Below, piece by piece: positions 1 through 5,438 of a DNA stretch of 5,438 bases. How positions within the stretch are numbered: position 1 is the stretch's first letter; each line of letters opens with the position of its first letter. A program made the position numbers and the translations under genes. A model generated the notes under the pieces. That model was not told where the DNA came from. It saw only the letters and a program-made list of their open reading frames with translations, and did no database searches. The stretch is from Rhodobacterales bacterium (GTDB lineage Bacteria; Pseudomonadota; Alphaproteobacteria; Rhodobacterales; Rhodobacteraceae): positions 1 to 5,438 of the forward strand of contig JAAFIJ010000195.1 in the NCBI GenBank assembly GCA_013298675.1. Direction: 5' to 3'.

Positions 1-1867
1 CCTCGGCCTTCCAAAATGCTTCTTCATCACCGCCCAAAATGGCGCGGATGACCGCATGTTCAGGTTGGTGGGTTTGCAGCCACGCCTCACCCCTTAACTC
101 TGCCCGGCCGGCGCGCCCCGCCACTTGGCGCATCAACTGAAACGTCCGCTCTGCCGCGCGCAGATCTGATCCTTGCAGCCCCAAATCAGCGTCAATTACC
201 CCCACCAACGTTAGCAACGGGAAGTTATGCCCCTTGGCAACGATTTGGGTGCCAATGATAATGTCGGCGGCCCCTGCGGCAATAATCTCTATCTGCTCTT
301 TCAGTGAGCGGGCTGATCCAAACAAATCGGAAGACAACACCGCCATCCGCGCATCTGGAAACCGCGCGGCCACTTCTTCGGCAAGACGTTCCACCCCAGG
401 ACCCACCGCCGCCATTCGCCCCTCGACAGCGCAGGACGGGCAAGCGACAGGCACGGGCTTTGTTGCCCCGCATTGATGGCAAACAAGCCGCTTTAGGAAG
501 CGATGTTCCACCATCCGCGCATCACAATCATCGCATCCCACCTGATGTCCGCAGGCCCGACATAATGTGATGGGCGCAAAGCCGCGCCGGTTGATGAACA
601 ACAACGATTGTTCACCCTTATCAATGCGCAGTTGCACTTCGTTCGCCAGTTTTTCCGACATCCAGCGATCATTGGCCAGCTTTTCCGCCCGCATATCGAT
701 AGCTTTCATCTGCGGCAATTCGGCTGCCCCAAACCGCGCGCCCAGATCAAGACGCGTGTATTTCCCCGCCTCGACATTGGCCCAAGTTTCAAGACACGGC
801 GTCGCCGAGGCCAAAACGATCGGGCAGCCGACGATCGCCGCGCGCAAAACCGCCATATCACGCGCATTATATAAGACGCCCTCCTCTTGTTTATACGAGG
901 TGTCATGCTCTTCATCGACGATGATCAGACCTAAATCCTGAAACGGCAGGAAAAGGGACGACCGCGCACCGACCACGAACTGTGCGTTGCCCTGACCGAT
1001 CATTTTCCACAGCCGCCTGCGTTCGGTCATGGTTACGCCCGAATGCCATTCAGCGGGCCTTGCACCAAAGCGCGCCTCAACCCGGGCCAGAAAATCCCCA
1101 GTCAGCGCGATTTCTGGCAGCATCACGAGCGCTTGCTGACCACGGCGCAGACATTCCGCAACTGCCTCAAGGTAAACTTCGGTTTTGCCTGATCCGGTCA
1201 CCCCTTTAAGAAGCGTCGCCGAATAGCCGCCCTTGGCCACCAAAGCGACCAACGCCTCGCTGGCCGCGATCTGATCGCCTTGCAAATGCGCGCCCCGACT
1301 GGGGGCAAGTTTGGCATAGGGCAGATCACGCGGGGCGTCGCGTTCCACAACCACGCCCATCTTGACCAACCCTTTAACCACCGACGGTCCACAACCCGCC
1401 TCTTCGGCGACTTCACCCAAGGTGACAGGCGCACCAGCAAAACGGCGCAACGCCTCTACGACGCGAAAACGGGCATCGGTCATCTGGTTTGGGATGGTAT
1501 CACCCAATCCATAAACCCGCTTCATTGACGCAGGTTCCGCCAAACCCGGCGCGCGGGTGGCAAGGCGCAACATCGCCGCAAGCGGGGTCAGCGTATAATC
1601 CGCGGCCCGCACCAGAAAGCTGCGCAATTCGGCGCGCATGGGGGCCGCGTCCAACACCCGGTTGATCGGACGGATACGGGCGGGGTCAAACTTGCCCTCA
1701 CCTTTTCCCCACACAACCCCGATCACTTTGCGTGGTCCCAACGGCACCTCGACGAAATCCCCGTCGCCGCACCCCCCTGCCGGGGCCTTATAGTCCAGAA
1801 TCCGGCCCAAGGGTTCAGTGGTCAGCACACCGACCAACTCATCCGCGACATAGACCCGTTCTGCCAC
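1..1867 (-). CDS. priA: Primosomal protein N' (PriA), replication restart DNA helicase, C-terminus cut off by window edge
   Basis: PriA is a superfamily 2 3'-5' DNA helicase that binds abandoned forks and D-loops and starts reassembly of the primosome so that DnaB can be reloaded. The frame is open for 622 codons to the left edge; the family is about 730 residues, so roughly the last 110 are missing. Visible in order: N-terminal DNA-binding part beginning near VLTTEPLGRILDYKAP, with FVEVPLGPRKV; Walker A GVTGSGKT at 222-229 (K228 is the ATP-binding lysine); LPEIALT; DEEH Walker B at 318-321; ASATP motif III at 353-357; eight zinc-binding cysteines (436, 439, 445, 448, 463, 466, 476, 479) in two CxxC pairs each; GTQIVAKGHNFP at 539-550; and motif VI QVAGRAGR at 581-588. 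The start is inferred: GTG at 1867 is the first usable in-frame start before the conserved N-terminus, with GGAAAGGG ending 7 bases upstream. It is divergent from fsa. Identification is very secure; the exact start is less so. Confidence 0.97.
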   Translation of the reverse strand, partial: MAERVYVADELVGVLTTEPLGRILDYKAPAGGCGDGDFVEVPLGPRKVIGVVWGKGEGKFDPARIRPINRVLDAAPMRAELRSFLVRAADYTLTPLAAMLRLATRAPGLAEPASMKRVYGLGDTIPNQMTDARFRVVEALRRFAGAPVTLGEVAEEAGCGPSVVKGLVKMGVVVERDAPRDLPYAKLAPSRGAHLQGDQIAASEALVALVAKGGYSATLLKGVTGSGKTEVYLEAVAECLRRGQQALVMLPEIALTGDFLARVEARFGARPAEWHSGVTMTERRRLWKMIGQGNAQFVVGARSSLFLPFQDLGLIIVDEEHDTSYKQEEGVLYNARDMAVLRAAIVGCPIVLASATPCLETWANVEAGKYTRLDLGARFGAAELPQMKAIDMRAEKLANDRWMSEKLANEVQLRIDKGEQSLLFINRRGFAPITLCRACGHQVGCDDCDARMVEHRFLKRLVCHQCGATKPVPVACPSCAVEGRMAAVGPGVERLAEEVAARFPDARMAVLSSDLFGSARSLKEQIEIIAAGAADIIIGTQIVAKGHNFPLLTLVGVIDADLGLQGSDLRAAERTFQLMRQVAGRAGRAELRGEAWLQTHQPEHAVIRAILGGDEEAFWKAE

Positions 1868-1946
1868 CCATCCGCCCTTTCCATTGTCCTTGGTCTTGGG
1901 GTAAACTGCACTGAGAGCTCCTACAACCCGTCCAGAGGAATGACCG
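1868..1946. promoter_or_regulatory. Divergent priA/fsa intergenic region with both start signals
   Basis: These 79 bases must hold the 5' signals of both divergent genes. On the plus strand a ribosome-binding site AGAGGA (1934-1939) lies 7 bases before the fsa ATG. On the minus strand GGAAAGGG (plus-strand 1875-1882) lies 7 bases before the proposed priA GTG. A possible plus-strand -10 element TAAACT is at 1902-1907 with a weak -35 TTTCCA at 1878-1883 (18-base spacer), which would overlap the priA ribosome-binding site. No clear minus-strand promoter stands out. The ribosome-binding sites are convincing; the promoter boxes are weak guesses by eye. Confidence 0.5.
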
Positions 1947-2600
1947 ATGAAATTCTTTATTGATACAGCTGATGTCGAGGCAATTGCCGAATTGAACGAT
2001 CTGGGCATGGTTGACGGCGTCACCACCAACCCTTCGATCATTTTGAAATCCGGGAAGAACATCCTTGATGTGACCCGCGAGATTTGCAGCATCGTCTCAG
2101 GCCCGGTTTCCGCAGAAGTTGTCGCCACCACGGCCGACGATATGATCGCCGAGGGCCGCAAGCTGGCACAGATTGCGTCAAACATCACTGTCAAAGTGCC
2201 TCTGACATGGGACGGCCTAAAGGCATGTAAAGTCTTGTCGTCCGAGGGAAAAATGGTCAACGTGACCTTGTGCTTTAGCGCCAACCAAGCGCTGATCGCG
2301 GCCAAAGCGGGTGCGACCTTTATCTCGCCCTTCGTGGGTAGGTTGGACGACATCAACATGGACGGCATGGAATTGATCGCCGATATCCGTCAAATCTATG
2401 ACAACTACGGCTATGACACACAGATTCTGGCGGCTTCGGTCCGCACCGTGAACCACGTGACCCAATGCGCTTTGGTCGGTGCAGATGTCATCACCGCCCC
2501 ACCTGCCGTGATCAAGGCACTTGCCTCGCACCCGCTGACGGATAAGGGGCTTGAGCAGTTCATGAAAGATTGGGCCAAGACCGGCCAGAATATCTTGTAG
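1947..2600 (+). CDS. fsa: Small transaldolase / fructose-6-phosphate aldolase family protein
   Basis: A 217-residue cytosolic class I (Schiff-base) aldolase of the TalC/MipB/FSA family, full length for the group. Members either transfer dihydroxyacetone between sugar phosphates in the non-oxidative pentose phosphate pathway (transaldolase) or cleave fructose 6-phosphate to dihydroxyacetone and glyceraldehyde 3-phosphate. Seen: N-terminal MKFFIDTADV, signature DGVTTNPSI at 23-31, Schiff-base lysine K83 in TVKVPLT, NVTLCFS at 105-111, SPFVGRLDDI at 127-136 and ILAASVRT. The position matching Gln59 of E. coli FsaA is Glu57 and the one matching Tyr131 is Phe129; both are the transaldolase-type residues, so I infer transaldolase activity, although automated pipelines often call such genes fructose-6-phosphate aldolase. 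The ATG at 1947 is supported by AGAGGA 7 bases upstream and by the family N-terminus. It is divergent from priA and ends at a GC hairpin, so it is probably a single-gene transcript. Confidence 0.95.
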   Translation: MKFFIDTADVEAIAELNDLGMVDGVTTNPSIILKSGKNILDVTREICSIVSGPVSAEVVATTADDMIAEGRKLAQIASNITVKVPLTWDGLKACKVLSSEGKMVNVTLCFSANQALIAAKAGATFISPFVGRLDDINMDGMELIADIRQIYDNYGYDTQILAASVRTVNHVTQCALVGADVITAPPAVIKALASHPLTDKGLEQFMKDWAKTGQNIL

Positions 2601-2612
2601 TCACAAGACAAC

Positions 2613-2632
2613 GCGGGGCGTGCGCGCCCCGC
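2613..2632 (+). terminator. GC-rich hairpin after fsa, probable terminator without U-tract
   Basis: GCGGGGCG (2613-2620), loop TGCG, CGCCCCGC (2625-2632) form a perfect 8-bp, all-G:C stem 12 bases after the fsa stop codon. No run of T follows, so it is not a textbook intrinsic terminator. It may act as a transcript-end stabiliser, or as a terminator that does not need a strong U-tract. It also separates fsa from the promoter of the next operon. Confidence 0.7.
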
Positions 2633-2684
2633 GACCACTTCGCCTCTATATCGGCCACGTCCATTCCTTGCCCATTCCCATCTA

Positions 2685-2713
2685 GTGACGCCGCAACAAA
2701 GCCGCTATATACT
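2685..2713 (+). promoter_or_regulatory. Predicted sigma70-type promoter of the DUF484-xerC operon
   Basis: GTGACG at 2685-2690 (4 of 6 matches to TTGACA) and TATACT at 2708-2713 (5 of 6 matches to TATAAT) are separated by exactly 17 bases, the optimal spacer. Transcription would begin near 2720, giving a leader of about 25 bases before the ATG at 2745. It lies downstream of the fsa hairpin and upstream of a tightly packed operon, which is where a promoter is expected. Found by eye, with no experimental support. Confidence 0.6.
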
Positions 2714-2744
2714 GCGCTTAAAATTAGAACCGGGCAGCCAGCGC

Positions 2745-3437
2745 ATGATTGATCAAGACACCCGCGACCGTCTTCTTGCTGAACCAGAAATGATCCTGGA
2801 AGACCGCGACCTGATGAACGCTTTGATCGGCGCGAATGAACGCTTGATGGGGTCGAATATCATCGACCTGCGTGGCATAGCGATGGAACGCCTGGAAGGC
2901 CGCCTTGATCGTTTGGAAGACACCCACCGCACCGTGATTGCCGCCGCCTACGAAAACCTTGCGGGCACCAATCAGATTCACCGTGCGATTCTACAGATGC
3001 TTGATCCCCTCAGCTTTGAGGATTTTCTGAAAACACTGGCAGACGACGTGGCGCAATCCTTGCGCGTCGATTGCGTGCGCCTTGTGCTAGAGTCAATTCA
3101 GAACGCCGAAGAGCCTGCCTTGCGCAAACTTGGCGATGTGCTGTTCGTCGCAGAACCCGGTTTTGTGGGCGAATACATCTCGGGCGGGCGCAACATTCCG
3201 TTGCGGCCCGTGGTGCTGCGCCAAGTCATGCCGTCGTCGGATGCGCTTTACGGTGAACGCGCAGGCTGGGTGCGGTCCGAAGCGTTGATGAAATTGGACT
3301 TCGGCAAAGGCCGCTTGCCCGGCATGTTGGTATTGGGGGCAGAAGACCCGCATTTGTTCAAATCGACGCATGGCACCGATCTGCTGGCCTTTTTCGCCGG
3401 CGTGTTTGAGCGGACAATGCGCCGCTGGCTTTCGTGA
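2745..3437 (+). CDS. DUF484 family protein, GAF-like, upstream partner of xerC
   Basis: A 230-residue soluble protein of the DUF484 family, whose biochemical role is not established; in many proteobacteria the gene sits directly before xerC. Seen: an N-terminal helical part with MILEDRDLMNALIGANE (16-32), then GSNIIDLRGIAMERLEGRLD (36-55), running on as a charged, heptad-like helix to about residue 85 that is a likely coiled coil. From about 88 to 225 follows a GAF-like alpha/beta region (family knowledge; no catalytic motif seen). No signal peptide or membrane segment. The frame stays open upstream to a GTG at 2685, but I chose the ATG at 2745: the extra 20 residues look unlike the family, the GTG falls in a probable -35 box, and homologues begin with a short run before the LLAEPEMILEDRDLM-like segment. 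The ribosome-binding site before 2745 is weak. The stop overlaps the xerC start by 4 bases, implying translational coupling. Confidence 0.88.
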   Translation: MIDQDTRDRLLAEPEMILEDRDLMNALIGANERLMGSNIIDLRGIAMERLEGRLDRLEDTHRTVIAAAYENLAGTNQIHRAILQMLDPLSFEDFLKTLADDVAQSLRVDCVRLVLESIQNAEEPALRKLGDVLFVAEPGFVGEYISGGRNIPLRPVVLRQVMPSSDALYGERAGWVRSEALMKLDFGKGRLPGMLVLGAEDPHLFKSTHGTDLLAFFAGVFERTMRRWLS

Positions 3438-4387
3438 CACAGACCAGCGCATCGGTCGCGTTGGGCGGATTTGCAATTTCGCCAGCACAACGCGACGCTT
3501 TGTCGATGTGGTTGACCCATTTGTGCGCGTTGGATGGTAAGGCCGAAAACACCGTTACAGCCTATGCCCGCGACGTTTCTGGGTTTTTGGGGTTTTTGTC
3601 CGTTCATCGTGGTGGCACCGAGGGATTGAAGGCGCTGGCAGATCTGTCGCAAGGCGACTTGCGATCATGGATGGCCGCAGAACGCTCACGCGGCATTTCG
3701 GCCCGATCATTGGCGCGCGCGCTGTCTGCCGTGAAAACCTTTACCGCCTGGCTGGCAGAGCGGGAAGGCGCTGATGCGACCGCGCTTTTGTCGGCACGTG
3801 GGCCAAAATACCGCCGGAAACTGCCGCGACCGCTGACCGAAACGGGCGCAGTCCAGATGATTGATATGGTGGGCGAGCAGGCCAGCAGTGACTGGGTGGC
3901 CACGCGCGACATTGCTGTTCTGACGCTGCTCTACGGATCAGGCTTGCGTATATCCGAAGCCTTGGGTCTGACAGGGGCTGCATCTCCACTGCCAGATGTG
4001 CTGCGGATCACAGGCAAAGGTGGCAAAACCCGCCCGGTGCCCACGCTGCCCGCTGCCGCCCAGGCAGTGGCGCGTTATGTCGCCCTTTGCCCCTATCCAC
4101 CAAGCCCGGATGAGCCGCTGTTTCGTGGTGTGCGGGGCGGCCCCTTAAACCCGCGCTTGGTGGCCTTGGCGATGGAAAAGGCGCGCTCGCAACTTGGTTT
4201 GCCAGCGACAGCCACACCCCACGCAATGCGCCACAGCTTTGCCACCCATCTGTTGGCAGCAGGCGGCGATCTGCGCGCGATCCAGGAATTGTTGGGCCAT
4301 GCGTCGCTCTCAACGACCCAAGCTTACACCTCTGTCGACAGTGCGCGGTTGATGGCCGTTTACGAAAAGGCGCACCCACGCGCCTGA
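3434..4387 (+). CDS. xerC: Tyrosine recombinase XerC
   Basis: XerC acts with XerD at the dif site to resolve chromosome dimers before cell division. The 317 residues fit the family (about 300) with a slightly long N-terminus. Seen: an N-terminal SAM-like core-binding domain (about 20-110; NTVTAYARDVSGFLGFL at 39-55, then RSLARALSAVKTFTAWL at 91-107), and a C-terminal catalytic domain with all expected residues: R172 (YGSGLRISEAL), K195 (TGKGGKTRPVP), H263 and R266 (HAMRHSFATHLL), H289 (LGHASLSTT) and nucleophile Y298 (AYTSVD). The complete set and the chromosomal setting argue for the housekeeping enzyme rather than a phage or integron integrase. It starts at GTG 3434 inside the GTGA overlap with the DUF484 stop, so it depends on translational coupling. 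XerD is the nearest alternative; the DUF484 partner favours XerC. Confidence 0.95.
   Translation: MTQTSASVALGGFAISPAQRDALSMWLTHLCALDGKAENTVTAYARDVSGFLGFLSVHRGGTEGLKALADLSQGDLRSWMAAERSRGISARSLARALSAVKTFTAWLAEREGADATALLSARGPKYRRKLPRPLTETGAVQMIDMVGEQASSDWVATRDIAVLTLLYGSGLRISEALGLTGAASPLPDVLRITGKGGKTRPVPTLPAAAQAVARYVALCPYPPSPDEPLFRGVRGGPLNPRLVALAMEKARSQLGLPATATPHAMRHSFATHLLAAGGDLRAIQELLGHASLSTTQAYTSVDSARLMAVYEKAHPRA
4368..4385 (+). repeat. Inverted repeat over the xerC stop codon
   Basis: AGGCGC (4368-4373), loop ACCCAC, GCGCCT (4380-4385) form a perfect 6-bp stem whose last base is the first base of the xerC TGA. No T-run follows. It could weaken read-through into pcs or protect the upstream mRNA, but stems of this size arise by chance in GC-rich sequence. 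Confidence 0.3.
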
Positions 4388-4425
4388 AGCCTTGCGCACC
4401 GCAACGATTTCAAGGAAAAAGGCCC

Positions 4426-5124
4426 ATGGATATTCGCTACAAAGCCCTCTCTGTGCATCTTCTCACTGCAACCGGCGCCGTCCTTTCGATGTTCGCCATG
4501 TTGGCAGCGGTCGAGGGCAAGTGGAGCCTTATGTTCCTTTGGTTGGTTTTCGCGCTGTTTGTGGATGGCATCGACGGCCCCTTGGCACGGCGCTATGACA
4601 CACACAGCAATTGGCCGATCTACGACGGCGACTTGATGGACCTTATCGTCGATTTCCTGACTTATGTGTTTATTCCGGCCTATGCCCTTTTCAAGTCGGG
4701 CCTACTGGACGGGTGGACAGGTTGGCTTGCCATGATCGCCATTGTCTATGGCTCGGTGATCTACTTTTCCGATACGCGCATGAAAACACAGGACAAAAGC
4801 TTTTCCGGCTTCCCTGCATGCTGGAACATGGTTGTGTTGGTCCTGTTTGCTGTTGCCCCCAGCCAATGGGTCACGCTGTTCATTGTGATCACCCTGACCA
4901 TTGCAATGTTTTTAAACCTTAAATTCATTCACCCCACTCGCACCATGCGGTGGCGCAGTGTTTCTGTGACCATGTCGCTCGCTTGGGTGGTCTTTGCCGG
5001 ATGGGCTGCATGGGTGAACTTTGCCGAGGGGACATGGGCGCATTGGGGATTGGTGGTCACCTCAATTTACTTGATCTCGGCTGGGATCTTGCAGCAAATC
5101 GTACCTTCGCGCCGCCGCCCCTAA
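4426..5124 (+). CDS. pcs: Phosphatidylcholine synthase (CDP-diacylglycerol + choline)
   Basis: Pcs is an integral inner-membrane enzyme that joins choline to CDP-diacylglycerol, giving phosphatidylcholine and CMP in one step. The 232 residues match family length. The diagnostic motif is complete in the spacing typical of Pcs: D50-G51-x2-A54-R55-x12-G68-x3-D72-x3-D76; ordinary CDP-alcohol phosphotransferases have about 8 residues where Pcs has 12. Also seen: AFSVH/LT-like start (ALSVHLLTATG, 7-17), FSGFPACWNMVV (126-137) and FIHPTR (167-172), all resembling rhizobial Pcs. About eight hydrophobic segments are visible, e.g. 12-28, 35-47, 77-93, 98-115, 135-145 and 149-165, with two more after 175. 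The ATG at 4426 follows AAGGAAAAAGG. It begins 38 bases after xerC with no obvious promoter of its own, so it may be co-transcribed, although a small hairpin sits at the xerC end. Activity would depend on choline uptake or supply, and no transporter gene is in view. Confidence 0.93.
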   Translation: MDIRYKALSVHLLTATGAVLSMFAMLAAVEGKWSLMFLWLVFALFVDGIDGPLARRYDTHSNWPIYDGDLMDLIVDFLTYVFIPAYALFKSGLLDGWTGWLAMIAIVYGSVIYFSDTRMKTQDKSFSGFPACWNMVVLVLFAVAPSQWVTLFIVITLTIAMFLNLKFIHPTRTMRWRSVSVTMSLAWVVFAGWAAWVNFAEGTWAHWGLVVTSIYLISAGILQQIVPSRRRP

Positions 5125-5131
5125 AGGCGCG
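5108..5131. repeat. Inverted repeat enclosing the overlapping pcs and EamA stop codons
   Basis: CGCGCC (5108-5113) and GGCGCG (5126-5131) form a perfect 6-bp stem with a 12-base loop that contains both convergent stop codons. It would fold in transcripts from either strand, but has no T-tract on either side. It may act as a weak bidirectional 3' end structure; chance in GC-rich DNA is a fair alternative. Confidence 0.35.
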
Positions 5132-5438
5132 TCAGGATCACACCACTGACGATGACCACAGCGGCAAGGGCTTTTCCACGGGTCATCCGCTCTCCGAACA
5201 CCAGCCAACCGATCAAAACTGCAAACAAGATCGATGTCTCACGCACGGCGGCCACGACCGCAATCGGTGCTTTGGTCATGGCCCAGACGGACACGGCGTA
5301 GGCACCATATGATGCAGCGGCGGCAAACAAACCTGCCGCCCAAGCCTTGCGCTCCCTGGGCAAAACGTCAAAGCCCTTGAACCCAAGGGCCCCGAGGGAA
5401 AAGAAAATCCCATCGGCCACAAAGACCCATGCCACATA
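5121..5438 (-). CDS. EamA/DMT-superfamily transporter, C-terminal fragment at window edge
   Basis: The last 105 residues of an inner-membrane drug/metabolite transporter family protein; the N-terminal two thirds lie beyond the right edge, as the frame is open to the last base (an in-frame Tyr precedes the Met at 5435, which is probably internal). Four hydrophobic segments are visible, counted from the edge: about 4-20, 32-54, 59-81 and 88-104, matching the second half of the second EamA repeat. The segment AVRETSILFAVLIGWLVFGER (65-84), with the short cytosolic turn GERMTRGK before the last helix, is the typical EamA ending. Substrate cannot be predicted: members export amino acids, nucleosides or other metabolites. 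Convergent with pcs; its TAG (5121-5123) overlaps the pcs TAA (5122-5124). Confidence 0.88.
   Translation of the reverse strand, partial: YVAWVFVADGIFFSLGALGFKGFDVLPRERKAWAAGLFAAAASYGAYAVSVWAMTKAPIAVVAAVRETSILFAVLIGWLVFGERMTRGKALAAVVIVSGVILTRL

Noticed and set aside
567..941. Open frame of 124 codons on the plus strand within the priA region, and similar shorter frames nearby
   Set aside because: It lies antisense to a well-supported PriA helicase domain carrying the conserved motifs, and its translation is low-complexity Ser/Arg-rich with no family resemblance.
1940..1963. Seven-codon reading frame (ATG at 1940) overlapping the fsa start, a possible leader peptide
   Set aside because: Its start lies directly against the fsa ribosome-binding site and it has no regulatory codon pattern; ATGACCGATG is most likely a chance second ATG.
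3093..3652. Minus-strand frames of 131 and 134 codons opposite the DUF484 and xerC genes
   Set aside because: They are antisense to two confidently identified genes, and their translations look like reverse-strand shadows (Arg, Gln, His, Pro rich) without recognisable motifs.
3434..4387. Possibility that the tyrosine recombinase marks a phage, integron or genomic island
   Set aside because: No tRNA, direct repeats, excisionase or cargo genes are nearby, and the DUF484-XerC arrangement with housekeeping neighbours fits chromosomal XerC.
4908..4925. TTTAAACCTTAAA stretch resembling paired TTAA half-sites of the CtrA cell-cycle regulator
   Set aside because: The half-sites are 3 rather than 7 bases apart and sit inside the pcs coding region, encoding a membrane segment.

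Overview
The window looks like ordinary core chromosome of an alphaproteobacterium, most likely Rhodobacterales (Roseobacter/Rhodobacter group). That placement is inferred from the protein sequences, the gene set (phosphatidylcholine synthase, DUF484-XerC pair, short transaldolase family member) and the fairly GC-rich base composition. No mobile element, CRISPR array, tRNA or rRNA was seen.

Layout. (1) The left third, minus strand, is the N-terminal ~622 residues of the replication-restart helicase PriA, which runs off the left edge. (2) A divergent intergenic region of 79 bases separates priA from a plus-strand 217-residue gene of the fructose-6-phosphate aldolase/small transaldolase family (fsa), which ends at a strong GC hairpin. 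(3) After a 144-base gap containing a good sigma70-type promoter, a plus-strand operon begins: a DUF484 protein, the tyrosine recombinase xerC (4-base GTGA stop/start overlap) and, after 38 bases, phosphatidylcholine synthase pcs. (4) On the minus strand at the right edge, the C-terminal half of a second EamA domain from a DMT-superfamily transporter converges on pcs so tightly that the two stop codons overlap.

Functionally, priA (restart of collapsed replication forks) and xerC (resolution of chromosome dimers) both belong to chromosome maintenance. fsa belongs to sugar-phosphate metabolism and pcs to membrane lipid synthesis; their adjacency is probably syntenic rather than a shared pathway. 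I found no convincing undescribed system. The most useful second-look items are a start-codon correction for the DUF484 gene (the upstream GTG is better read as a promoter -35 box), active-site residues in Fsa that point to transaldolase rather than aldolase activity, and the overlapping convergent stops of pcs and the EamA gene.
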